DNA of 64,000 nt from Streptacidiphilus sp041262165 (GTDB lineage Bacteria > Actinomycetota > Actinomycetes > Streptomycetales > Streptomycetaceae). Below, in pieces: positions 32,662 through 40,896 of the stretch. Below the pieces are notes generated by a model. The model saw nothing but the letters and a program-made list of their open reading frames with translations. It was not told where the DNA came from and did not search any database. The stretch lies in the NCBI RefSeq assembly GCF_041262165.1, contig NZ_JBGCBY010000003.1, positions 248,001-312,000 of the forward strand, written 5' to 3'. Each line of letters starts with the position of its first letter. Within the stretch, counting starts at the first letter, position 1. The translations under genes and the position numbers were made by a program.

Positions 32662-34455
32662 GTGGCAGTCAACCTCGTAACCGTCGAAGCCGTAACGAAG
32701 GTCTACGGCACGCGCGCCGTCCTCGACGGCGTGTCCGTCGGCGTCAGCGAGGGCGACCGGATCGGCGTCGTCGGCCGCAACGGCGACGGCAAGACCACCC
32801 TCACCCGGATCATGGCCAAGCTGGAGGACGCCGACACCGGCCGGGTCACCCACGTCGGCGGGCTCCGCGTCGGCGCGCTGACGCAGAGCGACTCCCTCGA
32901 CCCGAAGGCCACCATCAGGCACGAGGTCATCCGCGACATGGACGACCACGAGTGGGCCGGCAACGCCAAGATCCGCGACGTGCTCACCGGTCTGTTCGGC
33001 GGCCTCGACCTGCCCGGCTTCGAGCAGGGCCTGGACACCGTCATCGGCCCGCTGTCCGGCGGCGAGCGCCGCCGGATCGCGCTCGCGCAGCTGCTCATCG
33101 CCGAGCCCGACCTGCTGGTCCTGGACGAGCCCACCAACCACCTCGACGTCGAGGGCATCGCCTGGCTCGCCGGGCACCTGCGGGTGCGCCGCTCCGCGCT
33201 CGTCGTGGTCACCCACGACCGCTGGTTCCTGGACCAGGTCTGCACTCGGATGTGGGACGTCCAGGCCGGCGCGGTGCACGAGTACGAGGGCGGCTACTCC
33301 GACTACGTCTTCGCCCGCGCCGAGCGCGAGCGGATCGCGTCGACGGAGGAGACCAAGCGGCAGAACCTGGTCCGCAAGGAGCTCGCCTGGCTGCGCCGCG
33401 GAGCGCCGGCCCGTACCTCCAAGCCGCGGTTCCGGGTCGAGGCCGCGAACGAGCTGATCGCGGACGTGCCCGAGCCGCGTGACCGCGCCGAGTTGATGAA
33501 GTTCGCCAACTCGCGCCTCGGCAAGACCGTGTTCGAGCTCAAGGACGTCACTGTCCAGGCCGGACCCAAGGTCCTGCTCAAGCACCTCACCTGGAACCTC
33601 GGCCCCGGTGACCGGATCGGTCTGGTCGGCGTCAACGGCGCGGGCAAGACCTCGCTGATGCGCGCCATGCAGGCGGCCTGGGACAGCGACGGCGACACCC
33701 AGCCCGCCTCGGGCCGGGTGATCGTCGGCAAGACGGTGAAGCTGGCGTACCTGTCGCAGGAGGTCACGGAACTGCCGCCGACGCTGCGGGTGCTCGAGTC
33801 GGTCGAGCAGATCAAGGGCCGGGTGGACCTCGGCAAGGGCCGCGAGATGTCCGCCAGCCAGCTGTGCGAGACCTTCGGCTTCAGCAAGGAGAAGCAGTGG
33901 ACCCCGGTCGGCGACCTGTCCGGTGGTGAGCGGCGCCGGCTGCAGCTGCTGCGCCTGCTGATGGACGAGCCCAACATCCTGTTCATGGACGAGCCCACCA
34001 ACGACCTCGACATCGAGACGCTCAGTCAGCTGGAGGACCTTCTCGACGGCTGGCCCGGGTCGCTGGTGGTCGTCAGCCACGACCGCTACTTCATCGAGCG
34101 CACCACCGACCAGGTCTTCGCTCTGCTCGGCGACCAGGCCCTGCGGATGCTGCCCAAGGGCATCGACGAGTACCTGGAGCGCCGTCACGCCATCGAGGAG
34201 AAGGCAGCCGCCTCGGCGCCCGCGGCCTCGTTCCCCAAGAAGTCCGGCGACACCCGGGCGGCGAAGAAGGAGCTCCAGCGGATCGAGCGTCAGATCCAGA
34301 AGATGGACAAGGAGGAGGCCAAGCTGCACGCCCAGATGGCCGAGCACGCCGCCGACTTCGGCAAGATCGCCGATCTTGACGGGAAGCTGCGCGCCCTGAA
34401 GGAAGAGCGCGACGAGCTCGAACTGGAGTGGCTGGAGCTCGCCGAGGACGTGTGA
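32662..34455 (+). CDS. ABC-F ATPase (Uup-type)
   Basis: GTG at 32662 gives 597 residues with two nucleotide-binding domains and no membrane segments. Walker A motifs are GRNGDGKTT and GVNGAGKTS; signatures are LSGGERRR in both halves. The interdomain linker is charged (ARTSKPRFRVEAANELI). The C-terminus has a long coiled coil (KKELQRIERQIQKMDKEEAK onward) like the Uup C-terminal domain. ABC-F proteins act on the ribosome or in DNA-repair-linked roles, not transport. It is likely a housekeeping gene separating the toxin operon from the ESX-like genes. Confidence 0.92.
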   Translation: MAVNLVTVEAVTKVYGTRAVLDGVSVGVSEGDRIGVVGRNGDGKTTLTRIMAKLEDADTGRVTHVGGLRVGALTQSDSLDPKATIRHEVIRDMDDHEWAGNAKIRDVLTGLFGGLDLPGFEQGLDTVIGPLSGGERRRIALAQLLIAEPDLLVLDEPTNHLDVEGIAWLAGHLRVRRSALVVVTHDRWFLDQVCTRMWDVQAGAVHEYEGGYSDYVFARAERERIASTEETKRQNLVRKELAWLRRGAPARTSKPRFRVEAANELIADVPEPRDRAELMKFANSRLGKTVFELKDVTVQAGPKVLLKHLTWNLGPGDRIGLVGVNGAGKTSLMRAMQAAWDSDGDTQPASGRVIVGKTVKLAYLSQEVTELPPTLRVLESVEQIKGRVDLGKGREMSASQLCETFGFSKEKQWTPVGDLSGGERRRLQLLRLLMDEPNILFMDEPTNDLDIETLSQLEDLLDGWPGSLVVVSHDRYFIERTTDQVFALLGDQALRMLPKGIDEYLERRHAIEEKAAASAPAASFPKKSGDTRAAKKELQRIERQIQKMDKEEAKLHAQMAEHAADFGKIADLDGKLRALKEERDELELEWLELAEDV

Positions 34456-34604
34456 GGCGCGCCGTGGTGATGCGTTGCCTGCATCGCTTCGGCATCGGTA
34501 TGTGTGCCAAGGGCCGGGTGGGGAGCCGGACTGTCGGTGCGTTGCGGTAGTTTTGGCCTGCAGTAGGCGTGTTGGGTACATGGAAACTGGGGCACGGGGG
34601 CGCC

Positions 34605-35087
34605 ATGGTGACGGACAACGCACAAATGCAGGTGGAGCTGGAGACGCTGAAGTCGTTCCGCGACCGGGTCGATGGGCTGCTCGCGTCCCTGGACGCGGGC
34701 CCGGCCGCACCGAGGCAGATCGCCGGGCAGACGCTGGAGCCCGCGTACCTGGGGTCGGGCTTCGGCGAGATCAGCGACCTCGTGGGCACGTACACGCAGG
34801 TTCACGCCCAGCTGCAGGGTCTCTCGCAGACCCTGAGCGACCAGATCAACGCGATGAGCATCACCATCCAGGTGTCCCAGGTCGGATACCAGAACGTCGA
34901 GGCGGACCAGGTCGACGCACTGTGGGCGATCCAGGGCCGGACGCAGCAGTCCGTGCGCCCTCCGACGCAGGACGGGCTGACGGTGCAGCAGCAACTGGAC
35001 GCGGCGAAGAAGTCCGGTACCACGCAGCAGACCACTGCGCAGAACGGGACGAGCCCAACGAATCAGCCGCCGGGCCGCGCGTCGTAA
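34605..35087 (+). CDS. ESX-associated small helical protein (WXG100-like)
   Basis: ATG at 34605 behind ACGGGGG gives 160 residues. The first 110 residues form helices (MQVELETLKSFRDRVDGLL, LVGTYTQVHAQLQGLSQTLSDQI) typical of WXG100/EspA-like hairpins, with the only Trp in ALWAIQ near 110. The tail is Gln/Thr/Pro-rich and disordered. It is followed 15 bases later by a WXG-like secreted protein and then a mycosin, so it is probably its heterodimer partner or co-substrate in type VII secretion. Another in-frame start at 34569 lacks a ribosome-binding site. Confidence 0.7.
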   Translation: MVTDNAQMQVELETLKSFRDRVDGLLASLDAGPAAPRQIAGQTLEPAYLGSGFGEISDLVGTYTQVHAQLQGLSQTLSDQINAMSITIQVSQVGYQNVEADQVDALWAIQGRTQQSVRPPTQDGLTVQQQLDAAKKSGTTQQTTAQNGTSPTNQPPGRAS

Positions 35088-35102
35088 CGGGGGGAACTGA
35101 CC

Positions 35103-36635
35103 ATGCTGGTACGAGACAGCTCCGGTGACGGCTGGAGCGCGACGACCAACTTCGAGACGCTGACGCACGAGCAGCTGCACGCCATGGTGGCCGACGCCAA
35201 CCCGGCGGGAGTCATGGCCGTCGGCACCGCACTGTCGGACGCGAGCACCCACATCCAATCGATCGCGGACGACCTCGCCCACCACATCACCAATCTGGCC
35301 TGGGAAAGCGACGCCGGAACCACCTTCAAGGGTTGGGCACAGCAGGTCATCTCGGCGACGGACACACTGTCGATCTACGCGAGCAACACGGGCGTGGCGA
35401 TCAGCATGGCGGGCGAGACGCTGAGCAGTGTCAAACCCGGGATGCCGCCCGTGCCCGTGGCGGACATGGCCACAGTCTCGACCTTCAAACAGCAGCATGT
35501 ACTGGACTCGCACATGGTGGTGGGCCTCGACGGCAAGATCCTGCAGCCGGGCGTGATGGTCACCCCGACGACGCTGCCGAGCCCGGGCGGCATCACCCAG
35601 GCTCAGGCCTACCAGGCGCAGACCCGCATCGACGCGGCCCACCAGGAGGCCATCGGCCAGATGGAGAAACTGGGCGGGTCGTACGTCGGGGCGAACGCGA
35701 CGCTGGGCGTGAGCACCATCCCGAACTTCCCGCCGACGCCAGGGACGTTGATGCCCCCGCAGGGGAGCGGGTACAGCACTTCGGGTAATACGACGGGGGT
35801 CGGCGGAGGCTCCTCGACGAATGGAGGCGTGAGCGGCGGCTATACGACGGTGCGGACGTCTACGGGGACAAGGAGATCCTCGGGTGGCTCCGACTCGCAC
35901 TCGGGCACGGGAGGCACCACCTTTGCACCCGTGAACTCGCCGACGCACGGGACCGCCGGCGGCGCCCCCGCCGGGGGCGGAACGACCACCCTTCAGGGCA
36001 CCAGCGCACCGACGGCACCGGCGGCCCCTACGGGCTCGACCGGAACCGGCGGTACGGGGCCGAGCCGTGGTGGCACGGGTGGTGGCGGGTTGCTCGCACC
36101 ACCGCCCGCCGGAGGAGGAGCAGGAGTCACCGGTACGGCTGAGCCGGGACCTCGCCAGGGCAAGGGCGGAACGCTCGGTACAGGCTCGGAGCCGACTGCT
36201 CGGGGAGCCAAGTCGGGAATCCACGGTGGAGAGCCCGATGTCCCCACCGCCGGCCGCAGCAGCCGTCTGGGCGCCCAGGCCATAGGTGCGAGCGGTGGTG
36301 GAGCGGGCGGCTCCGGCTTCTCCCGTGGCGGCGGCATCGGTGGCTCAGCCACGGGTCGTGCTGGTTCGGGCAGGGTCAGTGGCGAGACCGGAGCAGCCGA
36401 GAACTCGGGTTCCAGCTCCGCTCGTTCAGGCCTCGGCGTTGGGGCTGCCGCTGGCGAACGACCAGGTGCCTCGTCCGGTGAGGGCAGCGGCATGATGCCC
36501 ATGGGCGGCGGTGGCACGGGCGGGGCAAGTGGCCGTGGTCGGGGGCGCGGCGGTCGCCGAGCGGCTTATCTGATGGAGGATGAGGAGACCTGGGCACCGG
36601 ATGACTCCGGAGTCAACCCTTCCGTGATCGAGTAG
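35103..36635 (+). CDS. WXG-like ESX substrate with long Gly/Ser/Thr-rich tail
   Basis: ATG at 35103 behind GGGGGGAAC gives 510 residues. Residues 20-125 hold two helices joined at LAWESDAGTTFKGWAQQV, the W-containing turn of WXG100/PPE-like proteins. After a middle region (MVVGLDGKILQPGVMV, AYQAQTRIDAAHQEAIGQM) the C-terminal 290 residues are almost only Gly, Ser, Thr, Pro and Ala, recalling EspI and other secreted ESX-associated proteins of actinobacteria. It ends with a short charged tail (RRAAYLMEDEETWAPDDSGV). The context (34605 gene before, mycosin after) supports type VII export. Confidence 0.75.
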   Translation: MLVRDSSGDGWSATTNFETLTHEQLHAMVADANPAGVMAVGTALSDASTHIQSIADDLAHHITNLAWESDAGTTFKGWAQQVISATDTLSIYASNTGVAISMAGETLSSVKPGMPPVPVADMATVSTFKQQHVLDSHMVVGLDGKILQPGVMVTPTTLPSPGGITQAQAYQAQTRIDAAHQEAIGQMEKLGGSYVGANATLGVSTIPNFPPTPGTLMPPQGSGYSTSGNTTGVGGGSSTNGGVSGGYTTVRTSTGTRRSSGGSDSHSGTGGTTFAPVNSPTHGTAGGAPAGGGTTTLQGTSAPTAPAAPTGSTGTGGTGPSRGGTGGGGLLAPPPAGGGAGVTGTAEPGPRQGKGGTLGTGSEPTARGAKSGIHGGEPDVPTAGRSSRLGAQAIGASGGGAGGSGFSRGGGIGGSATGRAGSGRVSGETGAAENSGSSSARSGLGVGAAAGERPGASSGEGSGMMPMGGGGTGGASGRGRGRGGRRAAYLMEDEETWAPDDSGVNPSVIE

Positions 36636-36682
36636 GTTCGCCGACATAACCGATGGTCAGGCACAAGGGCGAGGAGAGCGTA

Positions 36683-37963
36683 ATGGCACGGTCCGGTAGG
36701 CGAGGACTGCCGCGCGCCATGGCAGTTCTCTGCGCGGCAGCGGCGCTGCTACCCGGCAATGCGGCCAAGGCGACAGCGGACTCCGGTGTGAGCTCGATTC
36801 GGGCGACGGAGTGGTGGCTTGACTCCATGCATGCTCCCGACCAGGTGTGGAAGGTGTCCACGGGAAGCGGTATCACCGTCGCAGTGATCGACAGCGGCGT
36901 GAACGCGAACCATCCGGATCTGGTGGGAAAGGTTCTGCCGGGCCAGAACTTCTCCAAGCTCTCTGGCGGCGCGACCACAGATGCGGACGGCCATGGGACG
37001 GGCATGGCCAGCTTCATCGTCGGGCAGGGGAGGGGTTGGAACGGCCAGGGCATGTACGGACTGGCTCCCGGAGCCACGGTCCTTCCCTATCGCGTAGTGA
37101 AACAGGGCGCCAATGAGGCCGTGGCTTCTGCCGACTTCTCAGTTCAACTTTCTGCCGCACTCCGTGCCGCTGCTGACAGTGACGCCAAGATCATCAGCAT
37201 CTCTCAGGGACAGCCTGAGGATGACCCCAACGTCCGCAATGCTGTCGCCTATGCGTTCTCCAAGGGAAAGCTGATCGTTGCCGCGGTCGGGAATGACGGG
37301 AAGAACGGCAATCCGGTCAACTATCCGGCGGGCATTCCCGGAGTCCTTGGCGTCGCTGCCACGGACAGCAGGGGGCAGGTAACAGCGGAATCCGAGTCCG
37401 GTCCGCAGGTCGCCCTCACTGCGGACGGTGACAACATGCACAACGCGTGCGTGGGCCCCTCCGGCTACTGCTGGTCCCACGGCACCAGCGACTCTGCTGC
37501 CCTCGTCTCCGCCTCCGCCGCGCTGCTCTGGTCCGTCCATCCGAGCTGGACCGCGAACCAGGTGATCCGAGTCCTCATCAACACCGCCAACGCGGGCGGC
37601 AAGCCGGGCGTGCACGACGATCACTTCGGCTACGGCGTCATCCGCCCCCGCATCGCCCTTGCCACCCCCGGGGATCCCGGTGCAGCCGACGTCAACCCGC
37701 TGATCCCGGTCGCCGCGACCACCGCCCCACCCGCCACCAGCACCCCAGCTGCGACGGCCGGCCAGGCGGCGCCCCAGGCTGCGAAGCAGTCGACCGGGAG
37801 CAGTAGTAGCAGCTCCGTCCTCTGGATCGCCATCGGCGCAGCCGTGGTCGTCCTCGCTGGAGCGGTCGTCGCCTTCATCCTGATCCGTCGCCGCAACCGC
37901 CCGGGCCCGCCGCCCACGCCGCCCACGCGTCCCAACCCGTACGCGCACCTCCCCAACCCCTGA
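36683..37963 (+). CDS. mycP: Mycosin-type subtilisin protease of type VII secretion
   Basis: ATG at 36683 behind GAGGAG gives 426 residues. A signal peptide (about 1-33) precedes the S8 catalytic domain with Asp70 in VAVIDSGV, His94 in DADGHGTGMAS and Ser259 in SHGTSDSAAL. Two Cys in NACVGPSGYCW probably form the mycosin disulfide. A Pro/Ala/Thr linker leads to a C-terminal membrane helix (VLWIAIGAAVVVLAGAVVAFIL) and a basic Pro-rich tail. This is the MycP layout, an essential membrane-anchored part of ESX systems. EccB, EccC, EccD and EccE genes are not in the window. Confidence 0.92.
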   Translation: MARSGRRGLPRAMAVLCAAAALLPGNAAKATADSGVSSIRATEWWLDSMHAPDQVWKVSTGSGITVAVIDSGVNANHPDLVGKVLPGQNFSKLSGGATTDADGHGTGMASFIVGQGRGWNGQGMYGLAPGATVLPYRVVKQGANEAVASADFSVQLSAALRAAADSDAKIISISQGQPEDDPNVRNAVAYAFSKGKLIVAAVGNDGKNGNPVNYPAGIPGVLGVAATDSRGQVTAESESGPQVALTADGDNMHNACVGPSGYCWSHGTSDSAALVSASAALLWSVHPSWTANQVIRVLINTANAGGKPGVHDDHFGYGVIRPRIALATPGDPGAADVNPLIPVAATTAPPATSTPAATAGQAAPQAAKQSTGSSSSSSVLWIAIGAAVVVLAGAVVAFILIRRRNRPGPPPTPPTRPNPYAHLPNP

Positions 37964-37987
37964 CTGCAGTACTCCGTGCGCTTCTAT

Positions 37988-38026
37988 CCCCCTGGTAGCA
38001 GACGGTGACCACATGTCACCAGGGGG
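37988..38026 (+). terminator. Stem-loop after the mycosin gene
   Basis: CCCCCTGGT at 37988-37996 pairs with ACCAGGGGG at 38018-38026, with an inner alternative GGTGAC-cacat-GTCACC. It begins 24 bases past the mycosin stop codon. Confidence 0.6.
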
Positions 38027-38186
38027 CTGAGTTGTGGAGATGGCAGACAACGCGGCGCTGCCAGTTGAGTCTGTCGTGGTCGCGGCTGGCCGCACACCAT
38101 AGCGGCGACGGTCCCAGCGCAGGCCCAGCGGTTGCGGGCGTCCACTGGTCTTCTCGGTCAGACGGTCGATCACACAAGCAAGCGCG

Positions 38187-38469
38187 ATGACACGGTCCGG
38201 GCATGCGGGGGCTGACGCGAGCCATGCCTGCGCTGTGTGCGGCGGCGGCCCTGCTTCTCGGCAGCGCCGCCTCAGCGGCGGCGGACGCCGGGGTCAACTC
38301 GTCGGCCTCCGTCGCCCCAAGCGGCTCCGCCCCCGCCGCGAGCCCCACGCCCCACCCCTCAGTGCTCATCGTTGGCCAAGGTGTGATCGTTTTGCCACGC
38401 GATGTCGAGGGACGCCCGTCCGCGCCGCCGCGCAGCGGGTGCCGGGCGATTTTACGTTCGGGTCGGTGA
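38187..38469 (+). pseudogene. Frameshifted 5' fragment of a second mycosin gene
   Basis: The DNA from ATG at 38187 matches the start of the 36683 mycosin: ATGrCACGGTCCGG, then CTGmCGCGmGCCATGsC, then the same signal-peptide pattern (ALCAAAALLLGSAASAAADAGVNSS against VLCAAAALLPGNAAKATADSGVSSI). A one-base gain in the G-run near 38204-38210 shifts the frame, so the homologous protein is read only from an internal ATG at 38203. Homology stops near 38310; the catalytic domain is missing. It is a decayed paralogue or a leftover of a tandem duplication. A short secreted peptide from 38203 cannot be excluded but lacks a ribosome-binding site. Confidence 0.6.
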
Positions 38470-38491
38470 CCAGGTATTGTCTTCCTCGTTC

Positions 38492-38564
38492 GCCCCTATA
38501 GCTCAGTCGGTAGAGCGTCTCCATGGTAAGGAGAAGGTCTGCGGTTCGATTCCGCATGGGGGCT
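38492..38564 (+). tRNA. tRNA-Thr (anticodon GGT)
   Basis: A full cloverleaf is visible. The acceptor stem is GCCCCTA with TGGGGGC (one G-T pair) and the anticodon stem TCTCC/GGAGA with loop ATGGTAA, so the anticodon is GGT. The T arm is TGCGG-TTCGATT-CCGCA. The discriminator is T and no CCA is encoded. Confidence 0.95.
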
Positions 38565-38572
38565 CCGCGACC

Positions 38573-38609
38573 AGATCAGGCCCCCCGCCAGTGGCGGGGG
38601 GCCTGATCT
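38573..38609 (+). terminator. Strong intrinsic terminator after tRNA-Thr
   Basis: A perfect 17-bp stem (AGATCAGGCCCCCCGCC with its complement) and a 3-base loop AGT lie nine bases after the tRNA, followed by GTTTC. Confidence 0.9.
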
Positions 38610-38771
38610 GTTTCGGGGCCTGATGTGTCGCTGCTGGTGAAGCAGAGGTCAGGTGGGCCAGTTGTGTTGGATTAGTGCAGGGTTGTTGCGATGATGTTAC
38701 GAGGCGCAGCATAGGCTCAGGGGGCCTCGGGGGAGCCGTCGGCAGTGTGTGTGCTCAACCATGGGGGAACT

Positions 38772-40799
38772 GTGCGTGCCGGGAGCTGGTTCGATTCGCT
38801 GATGGTGGGTGAGCGCCTCCGCGCGGTCCTGCGAATACCGGGGCGGTTGTTCGCCCCCGTCCGGGCGAGCTACCCCCGCCCCGGGCGCACGGGGTTCCGC
38901 CGCTGGATGCCGGCCTGGCACCAGGTGCTCGCGCTGGTCCTGATGATCGGCATCGGGCTCATCTGGCTCGTCGGCATCGCCTACCTGGAGACCGGGATAC
39001 CCACCGACCTCAATGCCTTCGCCACCCAGCAGGACAACATCTACTACTGGGCCGACGGCACCGAGATGGCCCGCACCGGTCAGGTCGACCGGCAGGTCGC
39101 GCCCCTCTCCGAGATTCCGGTGCCGGTGCAGTGGGCCGTGCTCGCGGCCGAGAACGAGACCTTCTACACCGATGACGGGGTCTCACCCAACGGGATCGTC
39201 CGCGCCGCCTACCTGATGGCCACCGGGGGCAGCACCCAGGGCGGATCGACCATCACCCAGCAGTACGTGAAGAACGTCTACCTCAACCAGAAGCAGACGC
39301 TCACCCGCAAGGCCACCGAGATCTTCATCTCGGTGAAGCTGGACAACAAGCTGTCCAAGCAGCAGATCCTGGACGGCTACCTCAACACCAGCTGGTTCGG
39401 CCGCGGCGCCTACGGCATCGAGCGGGCCGCCAAGGTCTACTACGGGGTGGACGTCTCGCAGCTGACCCCCAGCCAGGGCGCCTTCCTGGCCACGCTGCTC
39501 AAGGGCGCCGGGCTCTACGACCCGGCGATCAGCCCGGCGAACCACCAACGGGCCGTGACCAGGTGGAACTGGATCCTGGACCGGATGGTGAAGATCGGCA
39601 GGCTGTCCGCCGCGGAGCGGGCCACTTACACCACCTTCCCCGAGCCGATCCAGCCGCCGCGCGCCTCCGGCCTCAACGGCGAGACCGGCTACCTGGTCGA
39701 CCTGGCCAGGGCCAATGTGTCCGCCCGCACCGAGATCAGCGACCAGCAGTTCGACCTCGGCGGGTACCAGATCTACACCACGTTCCAGAAGCCGAGCGTC
39801 GCCGCTCTCGCCGACGCCGTCCAACGGACCACCGCAGGGCTCAATCCCGCCGCCAGGCCGGCCGACCGCAATGTCTCCGTGGGCGCCGCCTCGGTCGCCA
39901 CGGACGGGCGGATCCTCGCGCTGTACGGCGGTCCCGACTACCTCAAGCAGGGCTTCGACAACGCCAACACCTCGACCGTTCCCGCCGGTTCGGCCTTCAC
40001 TCCGTTCGTGTACGCGGCAGCCCTCGGCCAGGGCGTGCAGACCGATCGCGGCGGCCCCCGGGTGCCGGTGACCCCGGCCACCCGCTACAACGGGGACAAC
40101 AAGGTGGTGGTGCACACCCCCGAAGGGCCCTACTGGAACCGGGACGGGCAGATCGTCCGGGGGATCAACGACGGCGGCCGCTCGTTCGGGCAGATCAGCC
40201 TGCGGTCGGCGCTGGAGCAGTCAGTGAACAGCCCGTTCGTGCAGCTCGGAATGGATGTCGGTCTGGACCGGGTCCGTTCGACCGCGGTGGCCGCCGGGCT
40301 GCTGCCGGTGAGCATGGGCGCCCCGGTGCCGTACTTCTCGCTCGGCAACTCGATGCCCAGCGCCATCCGGATGGCGGACGGCTACGGCACCTTCGCCGCA
40401 GCGGGCGTGCACACCGACCCCTACTCGGTGCTGCGGGTGACCCGGGCCGGCGCCGCCGTCCCCGTCGACCCGCCGGTGACCAAGCAGGCTCTCAGCGCGG
40501 ACGTCGCGAACCAGGTCGACGCCGCGCTCGTCGGCGCTGTGAACCGGGGGGACGCGCGCGGCGCGAAGCTGGCCGGACGGCGCGTCGGGGGGAAGACCGG
40601 GACCATGCTGGACAACACGGTGGGCTGGTTCGTCGGCTACACCGGGAAGACGGTGACGGCGGTCAACATCTTCCATGTCGATCCCAAGAACGGTCAGCTG
40701 CTCTCGCTCGAGGGCCTCGGCGGCGCGGCCAAGTCCGTTCCCGAGAGCACCGATCCGATGCGGATCTGGACTGCCTACACCCGGGCCACGACCGGCTGA
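38772..40799 (+). CDS. Class A penicillin-binding protein (GT51 plus transpeptidase), SxxK altered to SxxT
   Basis: GTG at 38772 behind GGGGGAAC gives 675 residues. A basic N-terminus and one membrane helix (about 55-77) precede the GT51 domain: AAENETFYTDDGVSPNG with the catalytic Glu, GGSTITQQYVKN and RKATEIFISVK. The transpeptidase domain has SVN in SVNSPFVQL and KTG in GGKTGTMLDN. At the expected active-site serine the sequence is PAGS407-AFT410-PFVYAAAL, with Thr where Lys is normal in SxxK. Glycan polymerisation should be intact; cross-linking is in doubt. It is monocistronic between tRNA-Thr and the deacetylase. An upstream GTG at 38745 is less likely. Confidence 0.9.
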   Translation: MRAGSWFDSLMVGERLRAVLRIPGRLFAPVRASYPRPGRTGFRRWMPAWHQVLALVLMIGIGLIWLVGIAYLETGIPTDLNAFATQQDNIYYWADGTEMARTGQVDRQVAPLSEIPVPVQWAVLAAENETFYTDDGVSPNGIVRAAYLMATGGSTQGGSTITQQYVKNVYLNQKQTLTRKATEIFISVKLDNKLSKQQILDGYLNTSWFGRGAYGIERAAKVYYGVDVSQLTPSQGAFLATLLKGAGLYDPAISPANHQRAVTRWNWILDRMVKIGRLSAAERATYTTFPEPIQPPRASGLNGETGYLVDLARANVSARTEISDQQFDLGGYQIYTTFQKPSVAALADAVQRTTAGLNPAARPADRNVSVGAASVATDGRILALYGGPDYLKQGFDNANTSTVPAGSAFTPFVYAAALGQGVQTDRGGPRVPVTPATRYNGDNKVVVHTPEGPYWNRDGQIVRGINDGGRSFGQISLRSALEQSVNSPFVQLGMDVGLDRVRSTAVAAGLLPVSMGAPVPYFSLGNSMPSAIRMADGYGTFAAAGVHTDPYSVLRVTRAGAAVPVDPPVTKQALSADVANQVDAALVGAVNRGDARGAKLAGRRVGGKTGTMLDNTVGWFVGYTGKTVTAVNIFHVDPKNGQLLSLEGLGGAAKSVPESTDPMRIWTAYTRATTG

Positions 40800-40849
40800 A
40801 CCCCGGCCGCCCCCGGATCGATCCCCGGCTGAACCCCGGCCGCACCCGG
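40792..40849 (+). repeat. Two 25-bp copies, 33-bp period, across the PBP stop
   Basis: CCGGCTGAACCCCGGCCGC followed by M-CCCGG occurs at 40792-40816 and 40825-40849. The first copy contains the TGA of the class A PBP. Confidence 0.65.
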
Positions 40850-40896
40850 CCGATCCCCGACCGTTCCCCGCTGCTTCCCGGTCGGGCCCGCCGCGG

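Noticed and set aside
38203..38469. A possible short secreted peptide from the internal ATG at 38203
   Set aside because: It equals the mycosin signal peptide in a shifted frame and lacks a ribosome-binding site; better explained as a gene remnant.
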